NCBI RefSeq assembly: GCF_022832375.1 | Contig: NZ_JALHLG010000013.1 | Coordinates: 1-64,000 of the forward strand | From: Novosphingobium beihaiense | Lineage (GTDB): Bacteria > Pseudomonadota > Alphaproteobacteria > Sphingomonadales > Sphingomonadaceae | Reading direction: 5' to 3' | Length of the DNA stretch: 64,000 bases | Part shown: positions 1-7,548 of the stretch, piece by piece | Layout: each line of letters starts with the position of its first letter | Position numbering within the stretch: position 1 is the first letter of the stretch | Position numbers and translations under genes: made by a program | Notes under the pieces: generated by a model | The model's input: the letters and a program-made list of their open reading frames with translations, nothing else | Told to the model about the DNA's origin: nothing | Database searches by the model: none

Positions 1-752
1 CCGGAGCGGCGGCGGCGGAAGCCTGGACGGGGCTGGTGCGCACCGATCTCAACCGCCCGCGCGTCGACGATGCGCTGGGCCGTCTGGAAGGCATGGCCTC
101 GCTGCCGCCGCGCGCGCCGCATCACAGCGAGATCGAACGTCTCGCCCGTGCGCCGCTGCGCTTCGTGAGCGAGGGCCGCGAATGCGTGGTGGAACCTGGT
201 GGCAGGCTGCTGATCGGCGGCCCTTCCGGCAAGGGCAAGACGCGCCTGCTCGGCACGCTGATGGGCCTGCGCGCCGATGCGCCGCAGCGCGTGGAGATCG
301 GCGGCGGAGACGTGCGCGATCTGGGGCTGGAGACACTGCGCAAGCTTTTCGCACAGGCTCCGCAGGATGCCAGTCTGATTGCCGGAACCGTGGCCGACAA
401 TTTGCGCCTCGCCCGGCAGGGCGTGACGGAGGCGGACATGTGGGCCGCGCTCGAAACCGCTTGCCTTGCCGAAACCGTGCGGGCCTTGCCGGACGGGCTG
501 GACCAGTGGCTTGGCGGCGATGGTGCGCGCTTGTCCGGCGGGCAGCGCAAGCGGCTGTCGCTGGCACGGGCCCTGCTGGCACAGCGCCCGTGGATCGTGC
601 TCGACGAGCCGAGCGAGGGGCTGGACAGCGCCACCGAGCAGCAACTGGCGCACAACCTTGCGGTATGGCTGGAGCGGACCGGAACCGGCCTGATCCTCGT
701 CAGCCACCGTGAAGGTCTGCATCATCTGGCGGGCATGACGTTCGAACTGTAG
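1..752 (+). CDS. cydC: Thiol reductant ABC exporter, CydC-type subunit (C-terminal part)
   Basis: The reading frame is open from base 3, so the gene begins upstream and only about 249 C-terminal residues are visible. They hold a complete ABC nucleotide-binding domain: Walker A GPSGKGKT, signature LSGGQRKR, Walker B WIVLDEPSEG and the H-loop histidine in LVSHR. The Glu-Gly after the Walker B Pro-Ser and the short tail fit CydC, which pairs with CydD to export cysteine/glutathione to the periplasm for cytochrome bd assembly. The GTG at 36 is an internal codon, not a start. The transmembrane half is outside the window, so the CydC call rests on the ATPase domain alone. Another exporter with a fused membrane domain is possible. 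Confidence 0.7.
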   Translation, partial: GAAAAEAWTGLVRTDLNRPRVDDALGRLEGMASLPPRAPHHSEIERLARAPLRFVSEGRECVVEPGGRLLIGGPSGKGKTRLLGTLMGLRADAPQRVEIGGGDVRDLGLETLRKLFAQAPQDASLIAGTVADNLRLARQGVTEADMWAALETACLAETVRALPDGLDQWLGGDGARLSGGQRKRLSLARALLAQRPWIVLDEPSEGLDSATEQQLAHNLAVWLERTGTGLILVSHREGLHHLAGMTFEL

Positions 753-822
753 CAGGCTTGCATATGTGAGGGCACACGCGAACGCGGGCCTCATCTCTCC
801 TCTGGCTCCCGAGCACACACAC

Positions 823-859
823 TCGTCATTCCCGTCTGCGCGGGAATGACGAAAGTTTT
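823..859. terminator. Palindromic repeat hairpin, likely shared terminator
   Basis: Perfect 12-bp inverted repeat (823-834 and 841-852, 6-nt loop) of the type CGTCATTCCCG, followed on the plus strand by a T-run (854-859). It lies between the converging cydC end and the alpha-glucosidase gene, where a terminator is expected. It belongs to the same dispersed repeat family as the elements near 18996, 44309 and 60874. Confidence 0.6.
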
Positions 860-902
860 TTGTGTGATGGCGGATTATGCTCCCTTCGTCGAAGGTGATC
901 CG

Positions 903-2522
903 TCAGTTTTCGATCATCCACAGCGCTCCCCACGGCGGCAGTGTGCCCGCAGCGGCACCGTTGACCGAAACGAGGACTTCGCCGTCCCGGGCGATGTCCG
1001 ATGGCCAGAGGGCCTCCGTGCCGCCGATGTTGAACAGGGCCAGCAAGTTTTGCCCCTCGCATGTGCGGCGCAGGACAAGCCGCGTTTCGTCCGCCACCAG
1101 CACCTCGCACTTTCCCCGGCGCAAGGCCGCAGAGCCCCGGCGCAAACGCAGCAACTGGCGGGTGAGGTGCAGCAGTGACGCGCCGTCCGCTTCCTGGCGC
1201 TCTACCGCACGGGAGAGGTTCTGCGCGCTTAGCGGCAGCCAGGGCGTGCCTCTGGTGAAGCCGCCACCGGGGGGCTCTGCAGTCCAGGGCAGGGGCGTGC
1301 GGACGCCGTCGCGCGAGAGGGTGAGCGGCCAGTTGGCGATGGCTTCGGGGTCCTGCAACTGCGCGAAAGGGATGTCGTCCTGCAGCAGGCCCAGTTCCTC
1401 GCCCTGAAACAGGATCGGATTGCCGCGGAGGGAAAGCAGCAGCAGCGCCTTCATCCGCGCGAAGGCCTCCCGGTCTTCGGCGGCGCACCAGCGGGAAAGC
1501 GCGCGCGGGGCATCGTGGTTTTCGAAAGCCCAGCTCGGCCAGCCGCTGCCGGGATCGTCCGGCCAGTCCTTCAGCGCCTGCGCGACGAGGGCGGGCGTCA
1601 GCGTTTCGGCATAGAGGAAGGCGAAGCTGTAGGCGCTGTTCAGCCGCTGCGGTCCTTGGGTGAAGGCCTTCATGTCGCGCGGTGCCTCTCGCCCGGCGAC
1701 TTCGGCGAGCGAGAAGGTGTCGGGATAGCTGGCGATCAGCGCCTGCAGCCGCTCGATAAACGGCACGATATCGGGGTGCGACTGGTTGTAGGTTTGAAGC
1801 TGGAAATCGAAAGGCCGCGTGCGTGGCGATCCGTCATCCGGCGCGGGCGGATTGTCGCGCAGCATGGGATCGTGCATGGCGAAGTTCAGCGCATCGAGGC
1901 GAAAGCCGGAAACGCCTCGCTCCAGCCAGAACTTTGCGACATCGAGCAGCGCCTGCTGCACGTCCGGACTATGCAGGTTGAGCTGCGGCTGCTCCGCCAG
2001 GAAATTGTGCATGTAATACTGCCCGCGCCGCGCGTCCCAGCGCCAGGACGGGCCCCCGAACACTGATTGCCAGTTGTTGGGCGGTGCACCGTCCGCCTTG
2101 GGATCGGCCCAGACGTACCAGTCCGCGCGCGCATTGTTGCGGTTGGCGCGGCTTTCGGCGAACCAGGGATGCCGGTCCGAGGTATGGGCATAGACCTGAT
2201 CGATCACGACCCTGAGCCCCAGTTCGCGGGCGCGGGCGACAAGCGCATCGAAGTCCGCCAGCGTGCCGAACACCGGGTCGACCGCGCGGTAGTCCGAAAT
2301 GTCATAGCCGAAATCGGCCATCGGCGAGGCATAGAACGGCGATATCCAGATCGCATCGACGCCGAGCGAGGCCACGTAATCCAGCTTTGCCGTGATGCCG
2401 GGCAGATCGCCGATTCCGTCTCCGTTCGAATCGCGAAAGCTGCGCGGATAGATCTGGTAGATCGCCGCGCCGCGCCACCATTCGGTGGGCTCGGGAGAAG
2501 GGGCAGGGGGAACGCGTTTCAT
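903..2522 (-). CDS. GH13 alpha-glucosidase / oligo-1,6-glucosidase
   Basis: A 539-residue alpha-amylase-family hydrolase that should cleave terminal alpha-glucosidic bonds of short maltose-type sugars in the cytoplasm. No signal peptide is visible. The GH13 landmarks are in order: WWRGAAIYQIYPRSF at the N-terminus, DSNGDGIGDL (residues 31-40), the nucleophile Asp210 in GFRLDALNF, the general acid Glu274 in SLAEVAG, and FENHDAPR with Asp337. Family region I reads VYAHTSD instead of the commoner VNHTSD, so the usual Asn is replaced. The ATG at 2522 was chosen because the conserved N-terminus begins 14 residues later; a longer frame to 2636 exists but its extra residues look non-homologous. It stands alone, without a visible sugar transporter or LacI regulator. 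Confidence 0.85.
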   Translation of the reverse strand: MKRVPPAPSPEPTEWWRGAAIYQIYPRSFRDSNGDGIGDLPGITAKLDYVASLGVDAIWISPFYASPMADFGYDISDYRAVDPVFGTLADFDALVARARELGLRVVIDQVYAHTSDRHPWFAESRANRNNARADWYVWADPKADGAPPNNWQSVFGGPSWRWDARRGQYYMHNFLAEQPQLNLHSPDVQQALLDVAKFWLERGVSGFRLDALNFAMHDPMLRDNPPAPDDGSPRTRPFDFQLQTYNQSHPDIVPFIERLQALIASYPDTFSLAEVAGREAPRDMKAFTQGPQRLNSAYSFAFLYAETLTPALVAQALKDWPDDPGSGWPSWAFENHDAPRALSRWCAAEDREAFARMKALLLLSLRGNPILFQGEELGLLQDDIPFAQLQDPEAIANWPLTLSRDGVRTPLPWTAEPPGGGFTRGTPWLPLSAQNLSRAVERQEADGASLLHLTRQLLRLRRGSAALRRGKCEVLVADETRLVLRRTCEGQNLLALFNIGGTEALWPSDIARDGEVLVSVNGAAAGTLPPWGALWMIEN

Positions 2523-2735
2523 CGTGGCCTCTAGGCGGCAGGCTTTTCGCCCCGTTGCGCAGGCTCTGCCGGGATGCCATTCTTGCGGGAGCGCGGGGCT
2601 TTCGTCCAGTTCTTCAACGGGCTCAGGGACGGGCAACTATACGTCTGCCTTACGCAACATTGCGTCTTTGCTGCGTATCGTTATTGCTCTGCGCGATAAG
2701 CGAGCGGCAGGAAGCCCGGAAAAGGATCATAAGAC

Positions 2736-3893
2736 ATGCGCGCAACCCCCGATTTCGATTTCGCGCTTGGTGAAAGTGCGCAGATGATCCGCGACAGCGT
2801 ATCGCGCTTCGCGGACGAGCAGATCGCGCCGCTGGCCGCGAAAGTGGACGCGGAGGACTGGTTTCCGCGCGATCTCTGGCCCGCGATGGGCGAACTCGGC
2901 CTGCACGGCATTACCGTGGAAGAGGAGTGGGGCGGGATCGGCCTTGGCTATCTGGAACATGTGATCGCGGTGGAGGAGGTCAGCCGGGCTTCGGCATCGG
3001 TGGGGCTGTCCTACGGCGCGCATTCGAACTTGTGCGTCAACCAGATCCGCCGCTGGGGCAGCGATGCGCAGAAGGCGAAATACCTGCCGAAGCTGATTTC
3101 CGGCGAGCACGTCGGCAGCCTCGCGATGTCGGAGACCGGCGCCGGTTCGGACGTTGTCGGCATGAAATTGCGGGCTGATGCGGTGGCGGGCGGTTTCCGC
3201 TTGAACGGCACCAAGTTCTGGATCACCAACGGCACTTATGCCGATACGCTGGTGGTCTATGCGAAGACGGGCGAGGGCTCGAAGGGCATCACCGCCTTTC
3301 TGATCGAACAGGGCATGGAAGGTTTCTCCATCGGCCAGAAGATCGACAAGATGGGCATGCGCGGCTCGCCCACCTGTGAGCTGGTGTTCGACGATTGCTT
3401 CGTGCCGGAAGGCAACGTGATGGGCCCGCTGCACGGCGGCGTGGGCGTGCTGATGAGCGGACTCGATTACGAGCGGGTAGTGCTGGCGGGCTTGCAGCTC
3501 GGCATCATGCAGGCCTGTCTCGACACGGTGATTCCCTATGTCCGCGAGCGCAGGCAGTTCGGCAAGCCGGTGGGCGCGTTCCAGCTCATGCAGGCCAAAG
3601 TGGCGGACATGTACGTTTCGCTGCAATCCGCGCGGGCCTATGTCTATGCCGTGGCCAAAGCCTGCGATGCCGGGCAGACGACGCGCTTCGATGCGGCAGG
3701 CGCGATCCTGCTCGCCAGCGAAAGCGCCTTTCGCGTGGCGGGAGAGGCGGTGCAGGCGCTAGGCGGGGCGGGTTATACCAGGGACTGGCCGGTCGAACGC
3801 TATCTGCGCGACGCCAAGCTGCTCGATATCGGCGCGGGCACTAGTGAAGTGCGCCGGATGTTGATCGGCCGGGAACTGATCGGGGCGGTTTGA
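2736..3893 (+). CDS. ivd: Isovaleryl-CoA dehydrogenase
   Basis: A 385-residue acyl-CoA dehydrogenase that should oxidise isovaleryl-CoA to 3-methylcrotonyl-CoA in leucine breakdown, passing electrons from FAD to ETF. The FAD-binding signature [11 protein letters not shown] (130-140), FWITNG (161-166) and the C-terminal signature [18 protein letters not shown]-type block are present. The catalytic base sits at Glu246 in [12 protein letters not shown], the position used by isovaleryl-CoA dehydrogenase and not by the short- and medium-chain enzymes, which supports the specific call. The ATG at 2736 has AAAGGAT upstream. The methylcrotonyl-CoA carboxylase genes that often follow are not here; the next genes are the mod genes on the other strand. 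Confidence 0.85.
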   Translation: MRATPDFDFALGESAQMIRDSVSRFADEQIAPLAAKVDAEDWFPRDLWPAMGELGLHGITVEEEWGGIGLGYLEHVIAVEEVSRASASVGLSYGAHSNLCVNQIRRWGSDAQKAKYLPKLISGEHVGSLAMSETGAGSDVVGMKLRADAVAGGFRLNGTKFWITNGTYADTLVVYAKTGEGSKGITAFLIEQGMEGFSIGQKIDKMGMRGSPTCELVFDDCFVPEGNVMGPLHGGVGVLMSGLDYERVVLAGLQLGIMQACLDTVIPYVRERRQFGKPVGAFQLMQAKVADMYVSLQSARAYVYAVAKACDAGQTTRFDAAGAILLASESAFRVAGEAVQALGGAGYTRDWPVERYLRDAKLLDIGAGTSEVRRMLIGRELIGAV

Positions 3894-3922
3894 GGGGCGG
3901 CCAGCGTCTTCCACGCTGCGTC

Positions 3923-3995
3923 CCGTTCGTGTCGAGCGAAGTCGAGACACGCTTGCGCCGCGCCAACGTGTCTCGACTTCGCTCGACACGAACGG
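3923..3995. repeat. Palindromic intergenic repeat, 29-bp perfect arms
   Basis: Perfect inverted repeat, arms 3923-3951 and 3967-3995, 15-nt loop, core GTCGAGCGAAGTCGAGACAC. It lies between convergent ivd and modC and may also act as a transcription stop. A second, disrupted copy is at 16159-16269. Confidence 0.9.
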
Positions 3996-4024
3996 AGAGG
4001 GGAGCGGGGATGGATATTGAAGGC

Positions 4025-4660
4025 CTAACCGTGCACCGGTTCCACCGGGATGATCCGGTGGGCCAGCCGTTCCACTTCGGCGCGGTCGTGGCTGACGTAG
4101 AGGATCGGCAGTTTCAGCTCGTCGCGAATGCGCTCGATCAGGCTGAGGATTTCTCCGCGCCGGTGGGCATCGACCGAGGCGAGCGGCTCGTCCATCAGCA
4201 GGAAGCGGGGTGCCGAGAGCAGCGCCCGGCCGATGGCGACGCGCTGGGCCTCGCCGCCCGAAAGCGTCGCGGGCATGCGGTCGAGCAAGTGGCCGATCCC
4301 CAGCAGGTCCAGCGCGAGGTCTATCGAGAGCCAGCGCTCGGCGGGCCGCACCAGCCGCCAGCCGTAGAGCAGGTTGGTGCGCACGGTGCGATGCGGAAAC
4401 AGCCGGTGGTCCTGAAAGACATAGCCGCAGCGGCGCTTTTCGGGCTTGAGATTGATCTTGCGCGCGCGGTCGAACAGCGTGGTGCCCGAAACCGCGATAT
4501 GCCCCTCCGCCGGGCGGACCAATCCGGCCACGGCATCGAGCAGGCTGGTCTTGCCCGCGCCCGAGGGGCCGAACAGCGCCGTCAGCCCCGGGCCTGCGGT
4601 GAATTCGTAGACCATGCGCACAGTGCCGCGCTGCAGGGTCATGGCGATGTCAAAGGACAT
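4025..4660 (-). CDS. modC: Molybdate ABC transporter ATP-binding protein, short form
   Basis: A 211-residue ABC ATPase powering molybdate import with ModB. It has Walker A GPSGAGKTS, Q-loop FQDHRLFPHRTV, signature LSGGEAQRVAIGRALL and Walker B LLMDEPLASVD followed by the H-loop YVSHDR. Typical ModC proteins are about 350 residues because a molybdate-binding TOBE/Mop domain follows the ATPase. Here the protein stops soon after the H-loop with PVEPVHG, so that domain is absent. The start overlaps the end of modB by 11 bp, implying translational coupling. Identification rests on the neighbouring modA and modB. Confidence 0.88.
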   Translation of the reverse strand: MSFDIAMTLQRGTVRMVYEFTAGPGLTALFGPSGAGKTSLLDAVAGLVRPAEGHIAVSGTTLFDRARKINLKPEKRRCGYVFQDHRLFPHRTVRTNLLYGWRLVRPAERWLSIDLALDLLGIGHLLDRMPATLSGGEAQRVAIGRALLSAPRFLLMDEPLASVDAHRRGEILSLIERIRDELKLPILYVSHDRAEVERLAHRIIPVEPVHG

Positions 4661-5375
4661 GGCGGTCCTTCCCCTGAGCGTTGCGGCGCGCCAGCCATTC
4701 CGACAGCGCCAGCGCGCTGACCGAGAGCAGCACCGAAAGTCCGGCCAGCCGCGCCACCTGCAGCTCTGTGCCGGGAAGCTGCAAGGCGCTGTAGATCGCC
4801 AGCGGCAGGGTCTGCGTCTCGCCCGGAATGTTGGAGGCGAAAGTGATCGTGGCGCCGAACTCGCCCACCGAACGGGCCAGGCCCAGCACCAGCCCCGCCA
4901 TGATGCCCGGCGTCGCCAGCGGCAGAGTAATGGTGAAGAACGTGCGCCAGGGCCCGGCGCCCAGCGTGCGCGCGGCGTTCTCCAGCCGCCGGTCCACGGT
5001 CTCCAGCGACAGCCGCATCGCCCGCACCATCAGCGGCAGCGCCATGACGGCGGCGGCCAGCGCCGCGCCGGTCCAGCGGAACAGGAAGGTCAGGCCGATG
5101 GTTTCGGAAAGGAAATGGCCGACCGGCGCATTGGTGCCGAACGTCAGCAGCAGCAGCCAGCCGGTGACGACCGGGGGCAGCACCAGCGGCAGATGCACCA
5201 CCGCATCCAGCAGCACCTTGCCGGGAAACCGCCAGCGCGCCAGCATCCAGGCGAGTGCGAAGGCCAGCGGCAGGACAGCGGTAATGGCCACGCCGCTCAC
5301 TTTGAGGGAAAGCAGCAGGACCTGCCATTCTTCCGGTGACAGCCAGCCCATGTAGCCCCCGGTATATCCGCTCAT
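4650..5375 (-). CDS. modB: Molybdate ABC transporter permease
   Basis: A 241-residue inner-membrane permease with about five hydrophobic helices, starting near residues 20-40 (LSLKVSGVAITAVLPLAFAL). It carries the cytoplasmic EAA-type loop, LENAARTLGAGPWRTF followed by ITLPLATPGI, that contacts ModC. It forms the channel that moves molybdate (or tungstate) into the cytoplasm. The ATG at 5375 is preferred to the upstream in-frame ATG at 5402 because it begins just after the modA stop codon (7-bp gap), while 5402 would overlap modA. It overlaps modC at its 3' end. Confidence 0.9.
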   Translation of the reverse strand: MSGYTGGYMGWLSPEEWQVLLLSLKVSGVAITAVLPLAFALAWMLARWRFPGKVLLDAVVHLPLVLPPVVTGWLLLLTFGTNAPVGHFLSETIGLTFLFRWTGAALAAAVMALPLMVRAMRLSLETVDRRLENAARTLGAGPWRTFFTITLPLATPGIMAGLVLGLARSVGEFGATITFASNIPGETQTLPLAIYSALQLPGTELQVARLAGLSVLLSVSALALSEWLARRNAQGKDRHVL

Positions 5376-5382
5376 GCGCGGC

Positions 5383-6153
5383 CTATTTCGTGCCGAAGCC
5401 AAAGCGGCGGAATACCGCCTTGCCCTGGCTGGAGATCAGGAAACGGCGGAACCCTTCGGCTTCGGGGTTCTTCGAGGCGGCCAGCAGGGCGACCGGATAA
5501 CTAATTGGAGTATGGCTGGTCTGCGGAAACAGGCCGATGACTTTCACCGAAGGATCAGCCTGTGCGTCGGTGCCGTAAACGATCCCGAGCGGCGCGGCGC
5601 CCCGGCTTACCAGCGCCAGCGTGGCGCGCACGTTTTCGGCGGGGGCCAGCTTGTCCCGCAGCGAGTTCCAGATGCCCAGCTTGGTGAGCGCCTGCTTGGC
5701 ATAGATCCCGGCGGGCACGCCGCTCGGGTCCGCGATCGCCAGCCGGTTTGAGCCGAGCGCCTTGGCCAAAGGCATGTTCGCGCGAACCGGCAGCTTCATC
5801 TTGCTGCCGCGCGGGGCGATCAGCACCAGCGTGTTACGCAGGAACGAAACGCGCGTGCGGGGCTTCAACAGGTGGTCGCTCTGCAGCTTGTCCATCCACC
5901 GTTCGTTGGCCGAGACGAACAGGTCCGCCGGAGCGCCTGCCTCGATCTGCCGGGCAAGGGCGGAAGAACTGGCGAAGGAAATGCGCGGGCGGGGATGGCC
6001 CTTCTTGGCCCAGGCATCGGCGGCGGCGTTCATCGATTCCTGCAGGCTGGCCGCGGCCAGCACCAGCGGCGCCTGCGGCTTGCCTGCGGCCATCGCCATC
6101 GGCGCGGCCAGCATCATTGCGAACGTCAGGAAAAGGGCAAGTGCCTTGCGCAT
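5383..6153 (-). CDS. modA: Molybdate ABC transporter periplasmic binding protein
   Basis: A 256-residue periplasmic binding protein with a clear signal peptide (MRKALALFLTFAMMLAAP, cleavage near AMA-AGK at about residue 23). The mature part has the ModA-type fold signatures: VLAAASLQESMNAAADAW near the N-terminus, SFASSSALARQIEAGAPADLFVSA-type oxyanion-binding region, and YGTDAQADPSVKVIGLFP. It captures molybdate and hands it to ModBC. It is the first gene of modABC, transcribed leftward, with GGAG about 9 bases before the ATG. A hairpin at 6275-6295 separates it from the upstream modE-like gene. Confidence 0.92.
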   Translation of the reverse strand: MRKALALFLTFAMMLAAPMAMAAGKPQAPLVLAAASLQESMNAAADAWAKKGHPRPRISFASSSALARQIEAGAPADLFVSANERWMDKLQSDHLLKPRTRVSFLRNTLVLIAPRGSKMKLPVRANMPLAKALGSNRLAIADPSGVPAGIYAKQALTKLGIWNSLRDKLAPAENVRATLALVSRGAAPLGIVYGTDAQADPSVKVIGLFPQTSHTPISYPVALLAASKNPEAEGFRRFLISSQGKAVFRRFGFGTK

Positions 6154-6274
6154 ACAAAACGTCTCCGGGCAGGATCTGTATTGCAGTGTATATGGATGGG
6201 GCGGGATTGCCTAGCGCCCGCATGGACAAATTCATGCGGGGCGGCCGATGACGCTATGACAGTCCTGAATCGTC

Positions 6275-6295
6275 ACCCTGAACGTGTTTCAGGGT
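6275..6295. repeat. Short hairpin of CCCTGAA/TTCAGGG type
   Basis: 8-bp perfect stem (ACCCTGAA at 6275-6282, TTCAGGGT at 6288-6295) with a 5-nt loop between the modE-like gene and modA. It may attenuate readthrough between them, but no T-run follows. It resembles a common dispersed sphingomonad repeat. Confidence 0.55.
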
Positions 6296-6396
6296 CTGTC
6301 AGGCGGACTGCTCTGCCGGTGGGATCGTGCCTGTAAGTTGAGGCATCTGAGACATGAACGCCGCGCGGCATTCGAAGCATCGGTCACGTGGCGCGA

Positions 6397-6777
6397 TCAG
6401 GCCTTCTGGCTGACGCGCGGTTCCGTGAGAAGGAGCTGCGACAGGACGGCCTGGTCCTTGCCTTGCGCCGCGCCGCGCAGGGTCTGCTGCAGCGCGCGGT
6501 AGTGCATCAAGACCTGTTCGCCCATCTTGGTGAGCTGTGCGCCGCTGCCTTCCGCGCGGCCCGGGGCCGTGTGCACCAGCGGTTCCTGCCAGCACCGGTT
6601 CATGGCATCGACCAGCAGCCAGGCGCGGCGGTAGCTCATTTCCATGGCCCGGCCCGCGGCGGAGATGGAGCCGTGTTCGCGGATCGCGTCCAGCAGGTCC
6701 GCCTTGCCGGGGCCCATGGCGATCTCGTCCCCGCAATAGATCTGGATCTTGATCTTGAGTTGCATCTCACCGCTCAT
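6397..6777 (-). CDS. modE: ModE-like DNA-binding regulator lacking the molybdate-sensing domain
   Basis: A 126-residue protein matching the winged-helix N-terminal domain of ModE: ADLLDAIREHGSISAAGRAM followed by MSYRRAWLLVDAMN, the recognition-helix region typical of ModE/LysR-like folds. Classical ModE (about 260 residues) has two TOBE/Mop repeats after this domain that bind molybdate; here the sequence ends soon after the DNA-binding domain. It is encoded just upstream of modABC on the same strand, so it probably regulates molybdate uptake. How it senses molybdate is unclear. An in-frame ATG at 6765 is an alternative start. Confidence 0.82.
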   Translation of the reverse strand: MSGEMQLKIKIQIYCGDEIAMGPGKADLLDAIREHGSISAAGRAMEMSYRRAWLLVDAMNRCWQEPLVHTAPGRAEGSGAQLTKMGEQVLMHYRALQQTLRGAAQGKDQAVLSQLLLTEPRVSQKA

Positions 6778-7275
6778 GACCGGAGCCTAGGCTGCTCGCG
6801 CGGGCGCAGCAAGGCCTGCGCGCAGCGAATCGGCGAGCGCGGCCCGGCGGAATTTCGCGGCCGGGACGCGGGCACCGCCAATGGCTTGGGGCGCCTGTCC
6901 GGGGGCGGCCACACGCGGCGCGCGTTGCTGCCCTGCAACGAAAATTCCGTGAGCAAGCGCTGGCGAAGGCCGCCATCGTTTTCATTTCCGGGCCGAAGAA
7001 GAAGATTGTGCAGTGCAAAATCCACGCGGAGCGCATCTGCGTATTTCGCCTGATTTGACAGATTATTATCGTTGAACGACATTATCGATGTCTGTGGACG
7101 GGGCGAATTAAAATCAAGAAATACGTTAACGAAGTTCTGGTCCAAAATGACGTTTTTTGTTATAACTACTTGCACATTAGGGTGACGCCAAAAGGCGCAC
7201 GCATGGTGAATTGGGCAGGATACGCCGGGAAGAGCCGTTGGAATGTGCGGCTCACCGGCAGATCGAGGATGCAGG
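6778..7275. other. Intergenic region with AT-rich patch
   Basis: About 500 bases with no convincing gene. The first half has ordinary high GC. From about 7040 to 7170 it becomes AT-rich and contains TTGTTATAACTACTTG, which could be promoter DNA for the small ORF at 7276 (plus) or, less likely, for modE (minus). A mini-hairpin GCCAAAAGGC lies near 7188-7198. No RNA gene was recognised. Confidence 0.5.
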
Positions 7276-7482
7276 ATGAAGGTCGCAGAGGAAAATATCA
7301 TTCGGTTCGATCATCACGCGGACAGGGGCGTGGATCGCGATCAGGGCAACCGCGCGGGGACGGTCTATGCACCGCAGATTCCGCCGGGGCTTGAGCATGA
7401 GCACGATGCGCGCGGGCTGATCGTGGCGGTGCTGCTGTGCGTATGCTGCTGGGCGGCGCTGGGCTTTTTCCTGCTGTCCTGA
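7276..7482 (+). CDS. Small single-pass membrane protein, unknown function
   Basis: A 68-residue frame beginning MKVAEENIIRF. It has a charged, His/Asp-rich N-terminal half (FDHHADRGVDRDQ) and one strong C-terminal transmembrane helix (LIVAVLLCVCCWAALGFFLL). This is the layout of a C-tail-anchored or small inner-membrane protein. The ATG at 7276 follows GAGGATGCAGG; an earlier in-frame codon at 7243 adds eleven unpromising residues. I do not recognise the family. It is isolated, downstream of an AT-rich stretch that could be its promoter. Confidence 0.5.
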   Translation: MKVAEENIIRFDHHADRGVDRDQGNRAGTVYAPQIPPGLEHEHDARGLIVAVLLCVCCWAALGFFLLS

Positions 7483-7503
7483 CCACGCTTCGGGCGCGGT
7501 TCT

Positions 7504-7548
7504 CCATCCGTTTTCAGGCCATCCGCTTTCAGGCCATCTGTTGTCAGG
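7504..7548. repeat. Three tandem 15-bp repeats over the efflux gene stop codon
   Basis: Three copies of a 15-bp unit (7504-7518, 7519-7533, 7534-7548; consensus CCATCCGCTTTCAGG). On the minus strand each unit has TGA in the same phase. The first TGA is the stop codon of the outer-membrane factor gene and two more in-frame stops follow at 15-base intervals. Confidence 0.85.

Noticed and set aside
6154-6200. Possible ModE operator upstream of modA
   Set aside because: ATATACACTGCAATACAGAT has TATA-like parts but no convincing symmetry, and I cannot match it to the known consensus.
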